NCBI GenBank assembly: GCA_023428645.1
Contig: JAEYXD010000043.1
Location: 1 to 19,196 of the forward strand
DNA length: 19,196 bases
Direction of reading: 5' to 3'
From: Pseudomonadota bacterium
GTDB lineage: Bacteria > Pseudomonadota > Gammaproteobacteria > Steroidobacterales > Steroidobacteraceae
The notes under the pieces were generated by a model. That model worked only from the letters and a program-made list of their open reading frames with translations. It did no database searches and was not told the DNA's origin. A program made the position numbers and the translations under genes. Below, one piece after another: positions 1 through 6,773 of the stretch; position 1 is the stretch's first letter; every line of letters starts with the position of its first letter.

Positions 1-80
1 GCAGCGCGCTCTTCGCAATCGGAGAGGGCGGGGTGAGCGTCTTGGCAAACTGCGGTGGTGGTGGGAAGGGCTCAGTCGAG

Positions 81-151
81 CTGGCCCTCCCGTCGTCCGG
101 ATGGCACGTCGCTCATGCGGGTTGCCGAAAGCATGAGAGCGGGAAGGCCAG
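81..151. repeat. Imperfect inverted repeat, two nested stems
   Basis: The outer arms are CTGGCCCTCCCG (81-92) and CGGGAAGGCCAG (140-151), complementary over 12 bp with one mismatch (C87/A145). The inner arms are CTCATGC (112-118) and GCATGAG (131-137), a perfect 7-bp match. Together they could fold into one interrupted hairpin. No function is evident; a REP-like intergenic element or a terminator of an off-window gene are both possible. Confidence 0.35.
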
Positions 152-245
152 ATGTTGCGGGCACGTCCAGAAGAAGTCGTGATGAGCTTGCGGAGCTCAG
201 GCCAAGACGCTCACCCCGGCCTAGGCCGATTGCAGCCCGAAGGGC

Positions 246-356
246 GCGCGCGGTCGACAGGGTGCCGAGAAGTCGACCCGATGCGCGCGGCCGACGGAGT
301 GCCGAGAAGCCGAGTCGATGCGCGCGGTCGACTGAGTGCCGAGAAGCCGAACCGAT
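246..356. repeat. 37-bp tandem repeat, three copies
   Basis: Three adjacent 37-bp units lie at 246-282, 283-319 and 320-356. Each begins GCGCGCGG and contains the block GTGCCGAGAAG. Units 2 and 3 differ at four positions, and unit 1 differs from unit 2 at six. A fourth unit starts at 357 (GCGCACGCG) and decays at once. There are no spacers between units, so this is not a CRISPR array. The period shifts the reading frame by one per unit, so the repeat is unlikely to be coding. Confidence 0.8.
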
Positions 357-482
357 GCGCACGCGATTCCGGAGGCCTCGTCGTCGGATGAAGTGACGAC
401 CCGAACGAGTGCGCGTGCTCGGTGAAATGCCAATGCCCTGGCGAGGGCGGCGATCGGACGAAGTGCCGACGCGGCAGGGGAG

Positions 483-514
483 GCTAGCCGCCAGCACCGT
501 CGCTGGCGGCTAGC
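483..514 (-). terminator. Strong hairpin after the FKBP gene
   Basis: A perfect 13-bp inverted repeat (GCTAGCCGCCAGC and GCTGGCGGCTAGC) surrounds a 6-nt loop, starting 8 nt past the FKBP stop codon. No T-run follows on the minus strand, so it may stop transcription inefficiently, work with Rho, or protect the mRNA 3' end. Confidence 0.55.
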
Positions 515-522
515 GAAGACCA

Positions 523-1233
523 TTACTGCTTCTCGATCCCGAGCAGCTCGACATCGAACACCAGCGTAGCGCCCGGCTTGATGTCCGGCGGCGCCCCACG
601 ATCACCGTAAGCAGTGGCCGATGGACAGGTCAACTTCGCCTTGCCGCCGACCTTCATCATCTGCACGCCTTCCGTCCAGCAAGGAATCACGCCATTGAGC
701 GGGAACGTCGCAGGCTCGTTGCGCTCCACCGAGCTGTCGAACACTTTCCCGTCCTGCAGCGTGCCGTGATAGTGAACCTTGACCGTATCGGACGCAGCCG
801 GTGACGGACCCGTGCCCGCCGAGACTTCCTTGTAGACCACTCCCGACGGCGTTTGCCGCGCACCCGGCTCCGCGGCTGCCTTGGCGAGATACGCCTCACC
901 CGACTTCTTCTCGGTTTCCGCTGCCGCGGCAATGCGCTCGTTCTGCAGCTCCTGGATCTTGGGGAAGTACGACTGAATGTCACCCACATCCTTGTTCATC
1001 GCGCCATCGGCGAAACCGGCCTGCACGTGCTTCAGCTCGGCCTCGGTCAGGTTGAACGGAGCAATGTTGCGCGCCACGGCGGCACCGAGCGCATAGAGCG
1101 TCTGCTGATCCTCGGTGCGCTCACCGGCGGCACTCTGCGAGGCAGCGCCCGCCGCCTGCTTGTTGTCGCCGGAGCAGCCGGCCATCGATAAGGCGATCAG
1201 GCCGAACGCTACCGCCGTCGGTAATTGACGCAT
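523..1233 (-). CDS. FKBP-type peptidyl-prolyl isomerase, lipoprotein
   Basis: A 236-residue protein predicted to catalyse cis-trans isomerisation of peptidyl-proline bonds in envelope proteins. Residues 1-20 form a lipoprotein signal with lipobox LSMAGC (lipidated Cys20). Residues about 40-120 are a helical, Ala/Glu-rich FKBP_N-type dimerisation region. Residues about 140-236 are the FKBP domain, with the typical VHYHGTL, DGKVFDSS, MKVGGKAK, AYGDRGAP and LVFDVELL blocks. The overall plan is that of Mip/FkpA proteins. The ATG at 1233 is chosen because it begins the signal peptide and has AGGA upstream; a longer frame to 1275 lacks support. It is the last gene of a run of three lipoprotein genes but seems to have its own promoter (1271-1300). 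It differs from typical FkpA in its long Ala-rich linker after the lipid anchor. The family assignment is secure; the exact substrates are unknown. Confidence 0.93.
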   Translation of the reverse strand: MRQLPTAVAFGLIALSMAGCSGDNKQAAGAASQSAAGERTEDQQTLYALGAAVARNIAPFNLTEAELKHVQAGFADGAMNKDVGDIQSYFPKIQELQNERIAAAAETEKKSGEAYLAKAAAEPGARQTPSGVVYKEVSAGTGPSPAASDTVKVHYHGTLQDGKVFDSSVERNEPATFPLNGVIPCWTEGVQMMKVGGKAKLTCPSATAYGDRGAPPDIKPGATLVFDVELLGIEKQ

Positions 1234-1270
1234 GAGAATTCCTATTGGGATGGGTTGGTTGGAGGCGGCG

Positions 1271-1300
1271 AGCATACCTTGAAAAATGTCTAGCGGTTAA
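1271..1300 (-). promoter_or_regulatory. Candidate sigma-70 promoter for the FKBP gene
   Basis: On the minus strand a -35-like TTAACC (1300-1295) and a -10-like TATGCT (1276-1271) are 18 nt apart. Each matches the consensus at four of six positions. The start point would fall about 30 nt before the FKBP start codon. This is visual matching only. Confidence 0.35.
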
Positions 1301-1307
1301 CAGTCGG

Positions 1308-1691
1308 CTACCGCGCCGAGGAAACCGCCATTACAGACTCGCAACACTCGAGTAACCGCCTGTCATTTGTCGCCGAATGAGCACAGCGGATGCCGCGCGC
1401 ATCCGCCCGCAAATCATCCCAATCGGCATCGCCCCGGCCAAACAGATCCTTGATCTCTTTACCGACGCCCGCGAGCCAAGCCTCCGTCGTGCTGCATCGC
1501 AAAGCGATCAACCCGGACGCGACACAGTGGGCTTTGCCATCCGCAAGCGCCGCGAAATCGTGCTCCGCGAGTGCGGCGCGCATGCAGCCCAGGCTCGAAT
1601 GCGCCGCCCGCGACTCGTGCGTCGCGAGCGGCGCGCAGGCCGGCAGCGTCACGACGATCGCGACGATGCACGGCGCACGTAGTCCCAACAC
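1308..1691 (-). CDS. Small Cys-rich putative lipoprotein, unknown function
   Basis: A 127-residue protein of no family that I recognise. A hydrophobic start ends in the lipobox LPAC (Cys19), predicting a lipid-anchored envelope protein. The mature part carries six further cysteines (36, 56, 66, 103, 116, 117), enough for up to three disulphides, which fits an oxidising periplasm. The remainder is soluble and mixed charge, with Trp72 and a WDDL block. The start is GTG at 1691, only 7 nt after the stop of the upstream peptidase gene, with a poor ribosome site, so translation may depend on coupling to that gene. The lipobox and the tight spacing support a real gene. The product could also be secreted if the Cys is not lipidated. 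No function is proposed. Confidence 0.7.
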   Translation of the reverse strand: MLGLRAPCIVAIVVTLPACAPLATHESRAAHSSLGCMRAALAEHDFAALADGKAHCVASGLIALRCSTTEAWLAGVGKEIKDLFGRGDADWDDLRADARGIRCAHSATNDRRLLECCESVMAVSSAR

Positions 1692-1698
1692 GAAAGGG

Positions 1699-3870
1699 CT
1701 ATTTCGCCGCGCCTGTACTCGTCAACGACAGGCCGCGCGACTCGAGCAACGGACCGATCTCCGGGTCCTTGCCGTAGAAGTCCCTGAACATCGTCAACGC
1801 ATCGACACTGAAGCCCCGCGACAACACTTTCTGGCGCAGCAGGTCGCCGTTCTCGCGCTTGAGCCCGCCATTCTTGTTGAACCAGTCCTCGGTCGAGCGC
1901 GCGAGCACCTCGCTCCAGATGTACGCGTAATAGCCGGCCGAGTAACCGCCCGCGAATACATGCGAGAAATACGTCGCGTGATAGCGCGGCGGTACCGCGT
2001 AGAAGTCGAGTCCAGCGCGCTTCAATGCCCCTTGCTCGAACGCCGCGATGGCGGCCCGGCTCGGCGTCGCATCCGGCGCCAGCTGATGCAGCGCCTGATC
2101 CGCGATCGCCGCGGCGAGATACTCCGTCGTTGCATAGCCCTGATTGAACTTGCGGGCCGCGAGCACCTTGTCCATCAGGGCCTGCGGCATCGGCTCGCCC
2201 GTCTGATAGTGCTTGGCGTAGTTCGCGAGAATTTTCGGGTCCGTCGCCCACATCTCGTTGTACTGCGATGGGTACTCGACGAAGTCGCGCGGCACGCTCG
2301 TGCCCGAGAACTGCGGGTATTGCACGTTCGAGAACAAGCCATGCGCCGCATGACCGAACTCATGGAACGCCGTGTTGACTTCGTCGAACGTCAACAGCGT
2401 CGGCTGGCCGGCGGGCGGCTTCGGAATGTTGAGATTGTTGAGCACGACGGCCTTCGTGCCCATCAGGCGCGACTGATCGACATAGCTGCTCATCCAGGCG
2501 CCGCCGCGCTTGTTGTCGCGCGCGTACCAATCGACGAAGAACAAGCCGAGCTGCGAGCCGTCGGCATCGAACACCTCGAACACGAGCATGTCGTCGTGAT
2601 ACGTCGGGATGTCCTTGCGCTCCTGGAATTTGATTCCATAGAGCTGCTCGGCCGCGAACAACACGCCGTTGCGCAGCACGCTGTTCATCTCGAAGTACGG
2701 GCGAACCTGCGATTCGTCGTACGAGTACTTCGCGGCACGCACCTGCTCCGCATAGAAGTCCCAATCCCACGGTTCGAGACGGAAGCTCTCGTTGCCGCTC
2801 GCCTTCTGTTGCGAGTCGATCAGCTGCTGGATCGCGGCCGCTTCCGCTTTCGCGTTCACGACCGCCGCCTTCGCGAGCCGTGCGAGCATGTCGTTGACGG
2901 CATCGGCGGTGAGCGCGGTTTCATCTTCGAGCACGTAGGCCGCGTGATGCGGATAGCCGAGCAGCCGGGCGCGCTCGGCGCGCAGCTTCACGACCTGCGC
3001 GATGATGCCGGTGGTGTCGAATTCGCCGCCGACGCCGCGGGCGGTCGACGCCTTGAAGATGCGCTCGCGCAGCGCGCGATTCTTCAATTGCGCGAGCGGC
3101 GGCTGCTGGGTCGTGTTCAACAACGCGATGACCCACTTGGCTTCCAGATTGCGCGCCTTGGCCGCTTCGGCCGCGGTCGCGATCTGCGCGGGCGACAGTC
3201 CGTCGAGTTCGGCGACGTCGTCGACGACGACCGCACTCGCGTTCACGCCCTTGAGCACATTCTGGCGGAAATTGTTCGAAAGCTTCGAGAGCTCCTCGTT
3301 CATCTGCTTGAGTTTCGTCTTGTCCGCTTCCGACAGCTTCGCGCCGGCGCGTACGAACATGATGTAGTAGCGCTCGAGCAGCCGCAGCGATTCCGGATCC
3401 AGGCCGAGGGTCTCGCGCTGGTCATGCAGCGCGCTGATGCGCGCGAACAGGTCGCCGTTCAGGAAAATGGAGTCGGAATGCGCGGACAACTTCGGCGACA
3501 TCTCGCTCTGGATTTCCTCCAGCTCCGGCGTCGTGTTCGAGGAGGTGAGGCTCGAGAACACCATCGAGGTGCGCGCGAGCAGCTGCCCGGATTTCTCGAT
3601 CGCGACGATCGTGTTCTCGAACGTCGGCGCGGCGCCGTCCGCGACGATCGCCTCGATTTCCTTGCGCTGCTCGGCCATGCCCGCCTCGAACGCCGGACGG
3701 AAATGCTCGGTACGAATGCGATCGAGCGCCGGTGTCTTGTAGGGGAGCGTGCTTTCGACGAACAGGGGATTGTCGGCCGGTGTGGTCATTTCGGCGGTAG
3801 GTTCTTGCGAGCAGGCAGTGAGGAGGGCCAGAACGATAGCAGCGAATCCGCAGCGGTGAGCGAGGGACAT
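1699..3870 (-). CDS. M3-family zinc oligopeptidase (Dcp-like), lipoprotein
   Basis: A 723-residue thimet-oligopeptidase-family metallopeptidase that should cleave short peptides. The zinc site is HEFGH at residues 503-507, with the third ligand Glu532 in a FVEYPSQ block 25 residues on. The C-terminal GYSAGYYAYIWS block holds the Tyr and Gly residues typical of the family's substrate loop. The sequence around the zinc site is closest to dipeptidyl carboxypeptidase (Dcp) rather than oligopeptidase A. Unlike the classical cytoplasmic enzymes, it starts with a lipoprotein signal ending LLTAC (Cys20), so it should act in the periplasm, anchored to a membrane. The ATG at 3870 is chosen because it begins that signal and has AAGGA 7 nt upstream. 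It heads a same-strand run with two other lipoprotein genes. Length is normal for the family. Confidence 0.95.
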   Translation of the reverse strand: MSLAHRCGFAAIVLALLTACSQEPTAEMTTPADNPLFVESTLPYKTPALDRIRTEHFRPAFEAGMAEQRKEIEAIVADGAAPTFENTIVAIEKSGQLLARTSMVFSSLTSSNTTPELEEIQSEMSPKLSAHSDSIFLNGDLFARISALHDQRETLGLDPESLRLLERYYIMFVRAGAKLSEADKTKLKQMNEELSKLSNNFRQNVLKGVNASAVVVDDVAELDGLSPAQIATAAEAAKARNLEAKWVIALLNTTQQPPLAQLKNRALRERIFKASTARGVGGEFDTTGIIAQVVKLRAERARLLGYPHHAAYVLEDETALTADAVNDMLARLAKAAVVNAKAEAAAIQQLIDSQQKASGNESFRLEPWDWDFYAEQVRAAKYSYDESQVRPYFEMNSVLRNGVLFAAEQLYGIKFQERKDIPTYHDDMLVFEVFDADGSQLGLFFVDWYARDNKRGGAWMSSYVDQSRLMGTKAVVLNNLNIPKPPAGQPTLLTFDEVNTAFHEFGHAAHGLFSNVQYPQFSGTSVPRDFVEYPSQYNEMWATDPKILANYAKHYQTGEPMPQALMDKVLAARKFNQGYATTEYLAAAIADQALHQLAPDATPSRAAIAAFEQGALKRAGLDFYAVPPRYHATYFSHVFAGGYSAGYYAYIWSEVLARSTEDWFNKNGGLKRENGDLLRQKVLSRGFSVDALTMFRDFYGKDPEIGPLLESRGLSLTSTGAAK

Positions 3871-3886
3871 GGCAAATCCTTCGAGC

Positions 3887-3913
3887 TGTAACAAAGACGC
3901 GCAATGTAACAAA
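3887..3913 (-). promoter_or_regulatory. 9-bp direct repeat in the peptidase leader
   Basis: The minus strand carries TTTGTTACA twice (3913-3905 and 3895-3887), 18 nt start to start, just ahead of the AAGGA of the peptidase gene. It may be part of a promoter or an operator for a protein that binds direct repeats, or chance. The rest of the 226-bp divergent gap to the monooxygenase gene shows nothing distinct. Confidence 0.25.
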
Positions 3914-4096
3914 CCGCCGCCGCGCTGCCGCATGCTTTGCGACGAGTAGCCTCGCAGCAGACGACGATCCGTGTGGGCCGGGAACGCTTTTGTGCGGTCT
4001 ACGCGGACGCGGACACGCGGGTCGGTTAAGATCTTGTATGCAACTCGGGCGAATCAAGACATAACAACGTCGTTCGCCTACATCTCGAGCGGACGT

Positions 4097-5341
4097 ATGA
4101 CTTTACCGATCTTGATCGTCGGCGGCGGTATCGGCGGCCTTGCGGCAGCCTTGTGTTTGCATTCGCGCGGGATCGAAGCCCGTGTATACGAACGGGTGGG
4201 GCAGCTGAAGCCGCTCGGCGTCGGCATCAATCTCCTGCCGCATGCCGCGCGCGTCGTGCACGAGCTCGGGCTGGCGCCGAGACTCGCGGCGACGGCGATT
4301 CAAACGGGCAAGCTCGAGTACTACAACAAGTTCGGTCAGCTCATTTGGAGCGAGCCGCGCGGCATCGCCGCGGGCTACGCGGTTCCGCAGTACTCGATCC
4401 ATCGTGGCGATCTGCAGATGCTGTTGTACGAGGCGGCGCTCGAGCGCCTGGGGCGCGGGCGCATCGAGACGAATGCGTCGTTCGAAGCCGTCGAACAGCG
4501 CGGTGATGTCGTCGTGGCCCGCTTCAAGCGCGCGGATGGCTCGACCTTCGAGGCGCAAGGCTCAGCGCTGATCGGGGCGGACGGCATTCATTCCGTGCTG
4601 CGTCAGCATTTCTATCCGCACGAGGGCGAGCCGAATTTCGCGCAGCGCATCCTGTGGCGCGCGGTCAGCGAAGCGAAGCCGTTCCTCGACGGCCGTACGA
4701 TGATCATGGCCGGCTATCAGCACGAGAAGTTCGTCTGTTATCCGATTTCGCAGCGGCATGCGAACGCAGGACGCGCGCTCATCAATTGGATCGCCGAGCT
4801 GACGGTGCCCGAGACATCGCCGCCGCGTCAGGACTGGAATCGCGAGGTGCCGAAATCGCGCTTCGCCGGGCGATTCGCGAGCTGGAAGTTTCCGTGGCTC
4901 GACGTGCCGGCGCTGATCGAAGGCGCGCAGTTCGTCTACGAGTTTCCGCTCGTCGATCGCGATCCATTGCCGAGCTGGACGCGGGGACGCGTGACGTTGC
5001 TCGGAGATGCCGCGCATCCGATGTACCCGATCGGCTCGAACGGCGCGTCGCAGGCGATTCTCGATGCCGAGGCGGTGGCGAACGCGTTGCAGAAGCTTGC
5101 GGTGCCGGATGCATTGCTCGCCTATGAGGAGGAGCGTCGTCCGGCGACCTCGAAGCTCGTCCTGCTGAATCGTCAGAATGGCCCGGAGCAGGTGATGCAG
5201 ATCGTCGAGGATCGGGCACCGAACGGTTTTGCGCACATTCACGAGGTGATGTCGCAGGCGGAACTCGAGGAGATCGCGCTTCGCTACAAGCAGACGGCGG
5301 GGTTTACGGTGAATCAGGTGAACGTGAAGGCGCAGCGCTGA
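4097..5341 (+). CDS. PhzS-like FAD-dependent aromatic monooxygenase
   Basis: A 414-residue class A flavoprotein hydroxylase, expected to use FAD and NAD(P)H to hydroxylate an aromatic substrate. The dinucleotide fold GGGIGG is at residues 9-14, the second FAD/NAD(P)H motif (ADG) at 161-163, and the ribityl-binding GD motif LLGDAAHP around Asp304. Long stretches match my memory of PhzS (5-methylphenazine-1-carboxylate monooxygenase): KPLGVGINLLP, SEPRGIAAG, PQYSIHRGDLQM, FLDGRTMIM and PLVDRDPLPSW. No phzA-G or phzM lies nearby, so the substrate is probably another small (hydroxy)aromatic. The ATG at 4097 is chosen because the nucleotide-binding strand begins five residues later; its ribosome site is weak (GAGCGGA). 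The gene is divergent from the peptidase gene. Its last 25 bases and stop form the left copy of a 28-bp direct repeat. Confidence 0.93.
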   Translation: MTLPILIVGGGIGGLAAALCLHSRGIEARVYERVGQLKPLGVGINLLPHAARVVHELGLAPRLAATAIQTGKLEYYNKFGQLIWSEPRGIAAGYAVPQYSIHRGDLQMLLYEAALERLGRGRIETNASFEAVEQRGDVVVARFKRADGSTFEAQGSALIGADGIHSVLRQHFYPHEGEPNFAQRILWRAVSEAKPFLDGRTMIMAGYQHEKFVCYPISQRHANAGRALINWIAELTVPETSPPRQDWNREVPKSRFAGRFASWKFPWLDVPALIEGAQFVYEFPLVDRDPLPSWTRGRVTLLGDAAHPMYPIGSNGASQAILDAEAVANALQKLAVPDALLAYEEERRPATSKLVLLNRQNGPEQVMQIVEDRAPNGFAHIHEVMSQAELEEIALRYKQTAGFTVNQVNVKAQR

Positions 5342-5344
5342 GGC
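5317..5344 (+). repeat. 28-bp direct repeat, left copy
   Basis: The 28 bases from GGTGAACGTG to GCGCTGAGGC cover the last codons and stop of the monooxygenase gene. They recur without mismatch at 6701-6728. The bases on both outer sides differ between copies. Confidence 0.95.
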
Positions 5345-5379
5345 TGGCGCTCGCCTTCATCGCCGGCATGCTCGGGCGG

Positions 5380-6585
5380 CTATCTCAGGTGATCAGCAAA
5401 GAAATCGTTCATCCGCAGTGATACGAGTCGTCGTGCGAGGGGTTCGCAGTGCGAATCGGCGCCTTCCTCGCGAGTGAATTTCACCAGCGCCTTTTCGCCC
5501 TCGAGCGCATCGAACAGCTGCTGAGCTTGTCCTGGGAAGAATTCCTCGCCCTCGGCATCGGTAATCATGAGCGGCGTCGTGATCTTGTCGGTGAGGCCTC
5601 TTAGCGAGTATTTGCCCACTTCGGTAAACAACTCGAACGCGGACGTCTTGCCGTACGGACGTGCGCGAAAGGCGAACGTGCGCGACAGCTTTGGGTCGAC
5701 GTCGCCCATGCTCATGTATCGGTCGAACGCCGCCGCGTCGCCGGATCGGAAGATCTGGAGCAGCTCCGGCGGCACCTGCGAATACCATGCCTGGCTCACA
5801 TCCATGACGCCCGAATCGACGACCGCGGCAACGAAACGATGCTCATAAGCCAGCGCACGCGGTAGCCAATACCCCGCCTGGCTGATCCCGTAGGCAAGCA
5901 GCGCGTTCGCCTCCACATCCGGGCGTGCGACCAGGCAGTCGACGACCGGCGTCAGCACCGCTTCCCAATCGTGGCGGAAGAAGATGCCTCGTTCGAACAG
6001 CAATGATTGTTGTCCCGGTCCGTCGAACACGAAAGCATTCCAGCCACGCTCGAGCGTCGCGCGGATGACGGTCGACCACAATCCCGTCAACGCGCCATCG
6101 CTCCCGTTGCTCACAACGACGGTTGGTCGCGCTGCGGCCGATGCATCGGGGCGCAACAGATAACCAGGCAGTACAGCGCCGTCATAGGGAACTGCCAGGC
6201 GTTCGTGCTGGCCCGCACTGGCCTCGATGAAAGCGTCCCAACATTCGCGGTGCAGCCTGAAGGTCGGCAGCAGCAATGAATCGCCAGGCAACCCATCGAT
6301 GAATGCGAGCGCCTGGTCGTACGCTTCGGATGCGGTCAGGAAGAATGCCGCAGCTGTCTGCGTGTGCCGTTGTGCGGCGGCCGAGATCGCAGCGGCGCGC
6401 GCGCCATCGGCCATCTGGCGCCATGCCTTGTACCAACTCGACGCATTGCCGTTCTCGATCCGCTCGAAGAGCGCCAGCAACGGGCCGATGTCCCCTGTGC
6501 CTTGCGCTGCGTGCCCAAGCGCCGTGCGCGCGGTGAAGTCAAAATCTCCATCTGCGAAATAGCGGCGGGTCGAGGAGCGATTCAT
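5380..6585 (-). CDS. Alpha/beta hydrolase with helical N-terminal domain
   Basis: A 401-residue serine hydrolase. Residues 1-125 are a mostly helical N-terminal domain and residues about 130-400 the alpha/beta-hydrolase core. The nucleophile is Ser235 in GISQAG (233-238), the likely acid is Asp343 in MITDAEGEEF, and the likely base is His379 in ADSHCEP. A DGPGQ block at 188-192 matches the group that includes 2,6-dihydroxypseudooxynicotine hydrolase and FrsA-like proteins (DUF1100), which cleave C-C or ester bonds in small molecules. The substrate here is unknown. The start at 6585 fits the domain length, but its ribosome site is weak. The gene sits alone between two convergent/downstream neighbours, 38 bp from the monooxygenase stop, inside the segment bounded by 28-bp repeats. 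Codon use looks less GC-rich than next door, which suggests acquisition. Confidence 0.88.
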   Translation of the reverse strand: MNRSSTRRYFADGDFDFTARTALGHAAQGTGDIGPLLALFERIENGNASSWYKAWRQMADGARAAAISAAAQRHTQTAAAFFLTASEAYDQALAFIDGLPGDSLLLPTFRLHRECWDAFIEASAGQHERLAVPYDGAVLPGYLLRPDASAAARPTVVVSNGSDGALTGLWSTVIRATLERGWNAFVFDGPGQQSLLFERGIFFRHDWEAVLTPVVDCLVARPDVEANALLAYGISQAGYWLPRALAYEHRFVAAVVDSGVMDVSQAWYSQVPPELLQIFRSGDAAAFDRYMSMGDVDPKLSRTFAFRARPYGKTSAFELFTEVGKYSLRGLTDKITTPLMITDAEGEEFFPGQAQQLFDALEGEKALVKFTREEGADSHCEPLARRLVSLRMNDFFADHLR

Positions 6586-6612
6586 GACGGCATCTTGGGG
6601 ATTGGAAGATGT

Positions 6613-6644
6613 GCCTCGGCGGCATACTGAAATGAAGCCGAGGC
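6613..6644. promoter_or_regulatory. 8-bp inverted repeat upstream of the hydrolase
   Basis: Arms GCCTCGGC (6613-6620) and GCCGAGGC (6637-6644) are perfectly complementary and surround 16 nt. The site lies 28 bp before the hydrolase start codon. It could be an operator or a leader hairpin; no regulator gene is adjacent. Confidence 0.35.
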
Positions 6645-6700
6645 GCCCGACAGTACGTGGATCAGGAGGGGCAAATGCCCTCGTCTACTCATCAACGCGT

Positions 6701-6728
6701 GGTGAACGTGAAGGCGCAGCGCTGAGGC
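6701..6728 (+). repeat. 28-bp direct repeat, right copy
   Basis: An exact copy of 5317-5344. Here it lies in a non-coding gap between the hydrolase start and the end of the HAD-ATPase gene. The bases upstream of it do not resemble the monooxygenase gene, so only this tail was duplicated or retained. Confidence 0.95.
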
Positions 6729-6773
6729 GTGCGGGCGGCTCGTTGCTCGCGCAGAACGCTCGCCAGTCGCAAG

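Larger units (their letters stand above)
1..522. other. Gene-poor stretch with tandem and inverted repeats
   Basis: No convincing gene is seen here. Several frames on both strands stay open for 80-140 codons, but their translations are Arg/Ser-rich low-complexity text with no ribosome site. The openness comes from high GC and from a repeat whose 37-bp period is not a multiple of three. The stretch holds a three-copy tandem repeat (246-356), an imperfect inverted repeat (81-151) and, at its right end, the hairpin after the FKBP gene (483-514). A gene whose end lies left of the window could reach into the first bases, but nothing shows this. Confidence 0.6.
5317..6728. other. Putative inserted segment bounded by 28-bp repeats
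   Basis: The unit from one repeat start to the next is 1384 bp. It contains a single gene, the minus-strand hydrolase at 5380-6585, which by eye is less GC-rich than its neighbours (more A/T at third positions). One repeat copy restores the exact end of the monooxygenase gene. The pattern resembles integration at a gene's 3' end, or a recombination that carried a fragment of that end. No integrase, transposase or terminal inverted repeat is visible, so the mechanism is open. Confidence 0.5.

Noticed and set aside
246..356. CRISPR array
   Set aside because: Units are contiguous without spacers, there are only three, and no cas gene is present.
72..497. A possible 141-residue minus-strand protein across the tandem repeat
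   Set aside because: Low-complexity Arg/Ser text. It stays open only because the 37-bp repeat lacks stops in several frames, and other frames over the same bases are equally open.
1390..3891. An 833-codon plus-strand open frame opposite the M3 peptidase gene
   Set aside because: It is Arg/His-rich, has no family motif and no ribosome site, and mirrors the codon bias of the peptidase gene, whose zinc site and signal peptide are clear. GC-rich third positions commonly leave the opposite strand open.
4097..5341. Phenazine biosynthesis cluster
   Set aside because: Only the PhzS-like enzyme is present; neighbours are unrelated peptidase and hydrolase genes.
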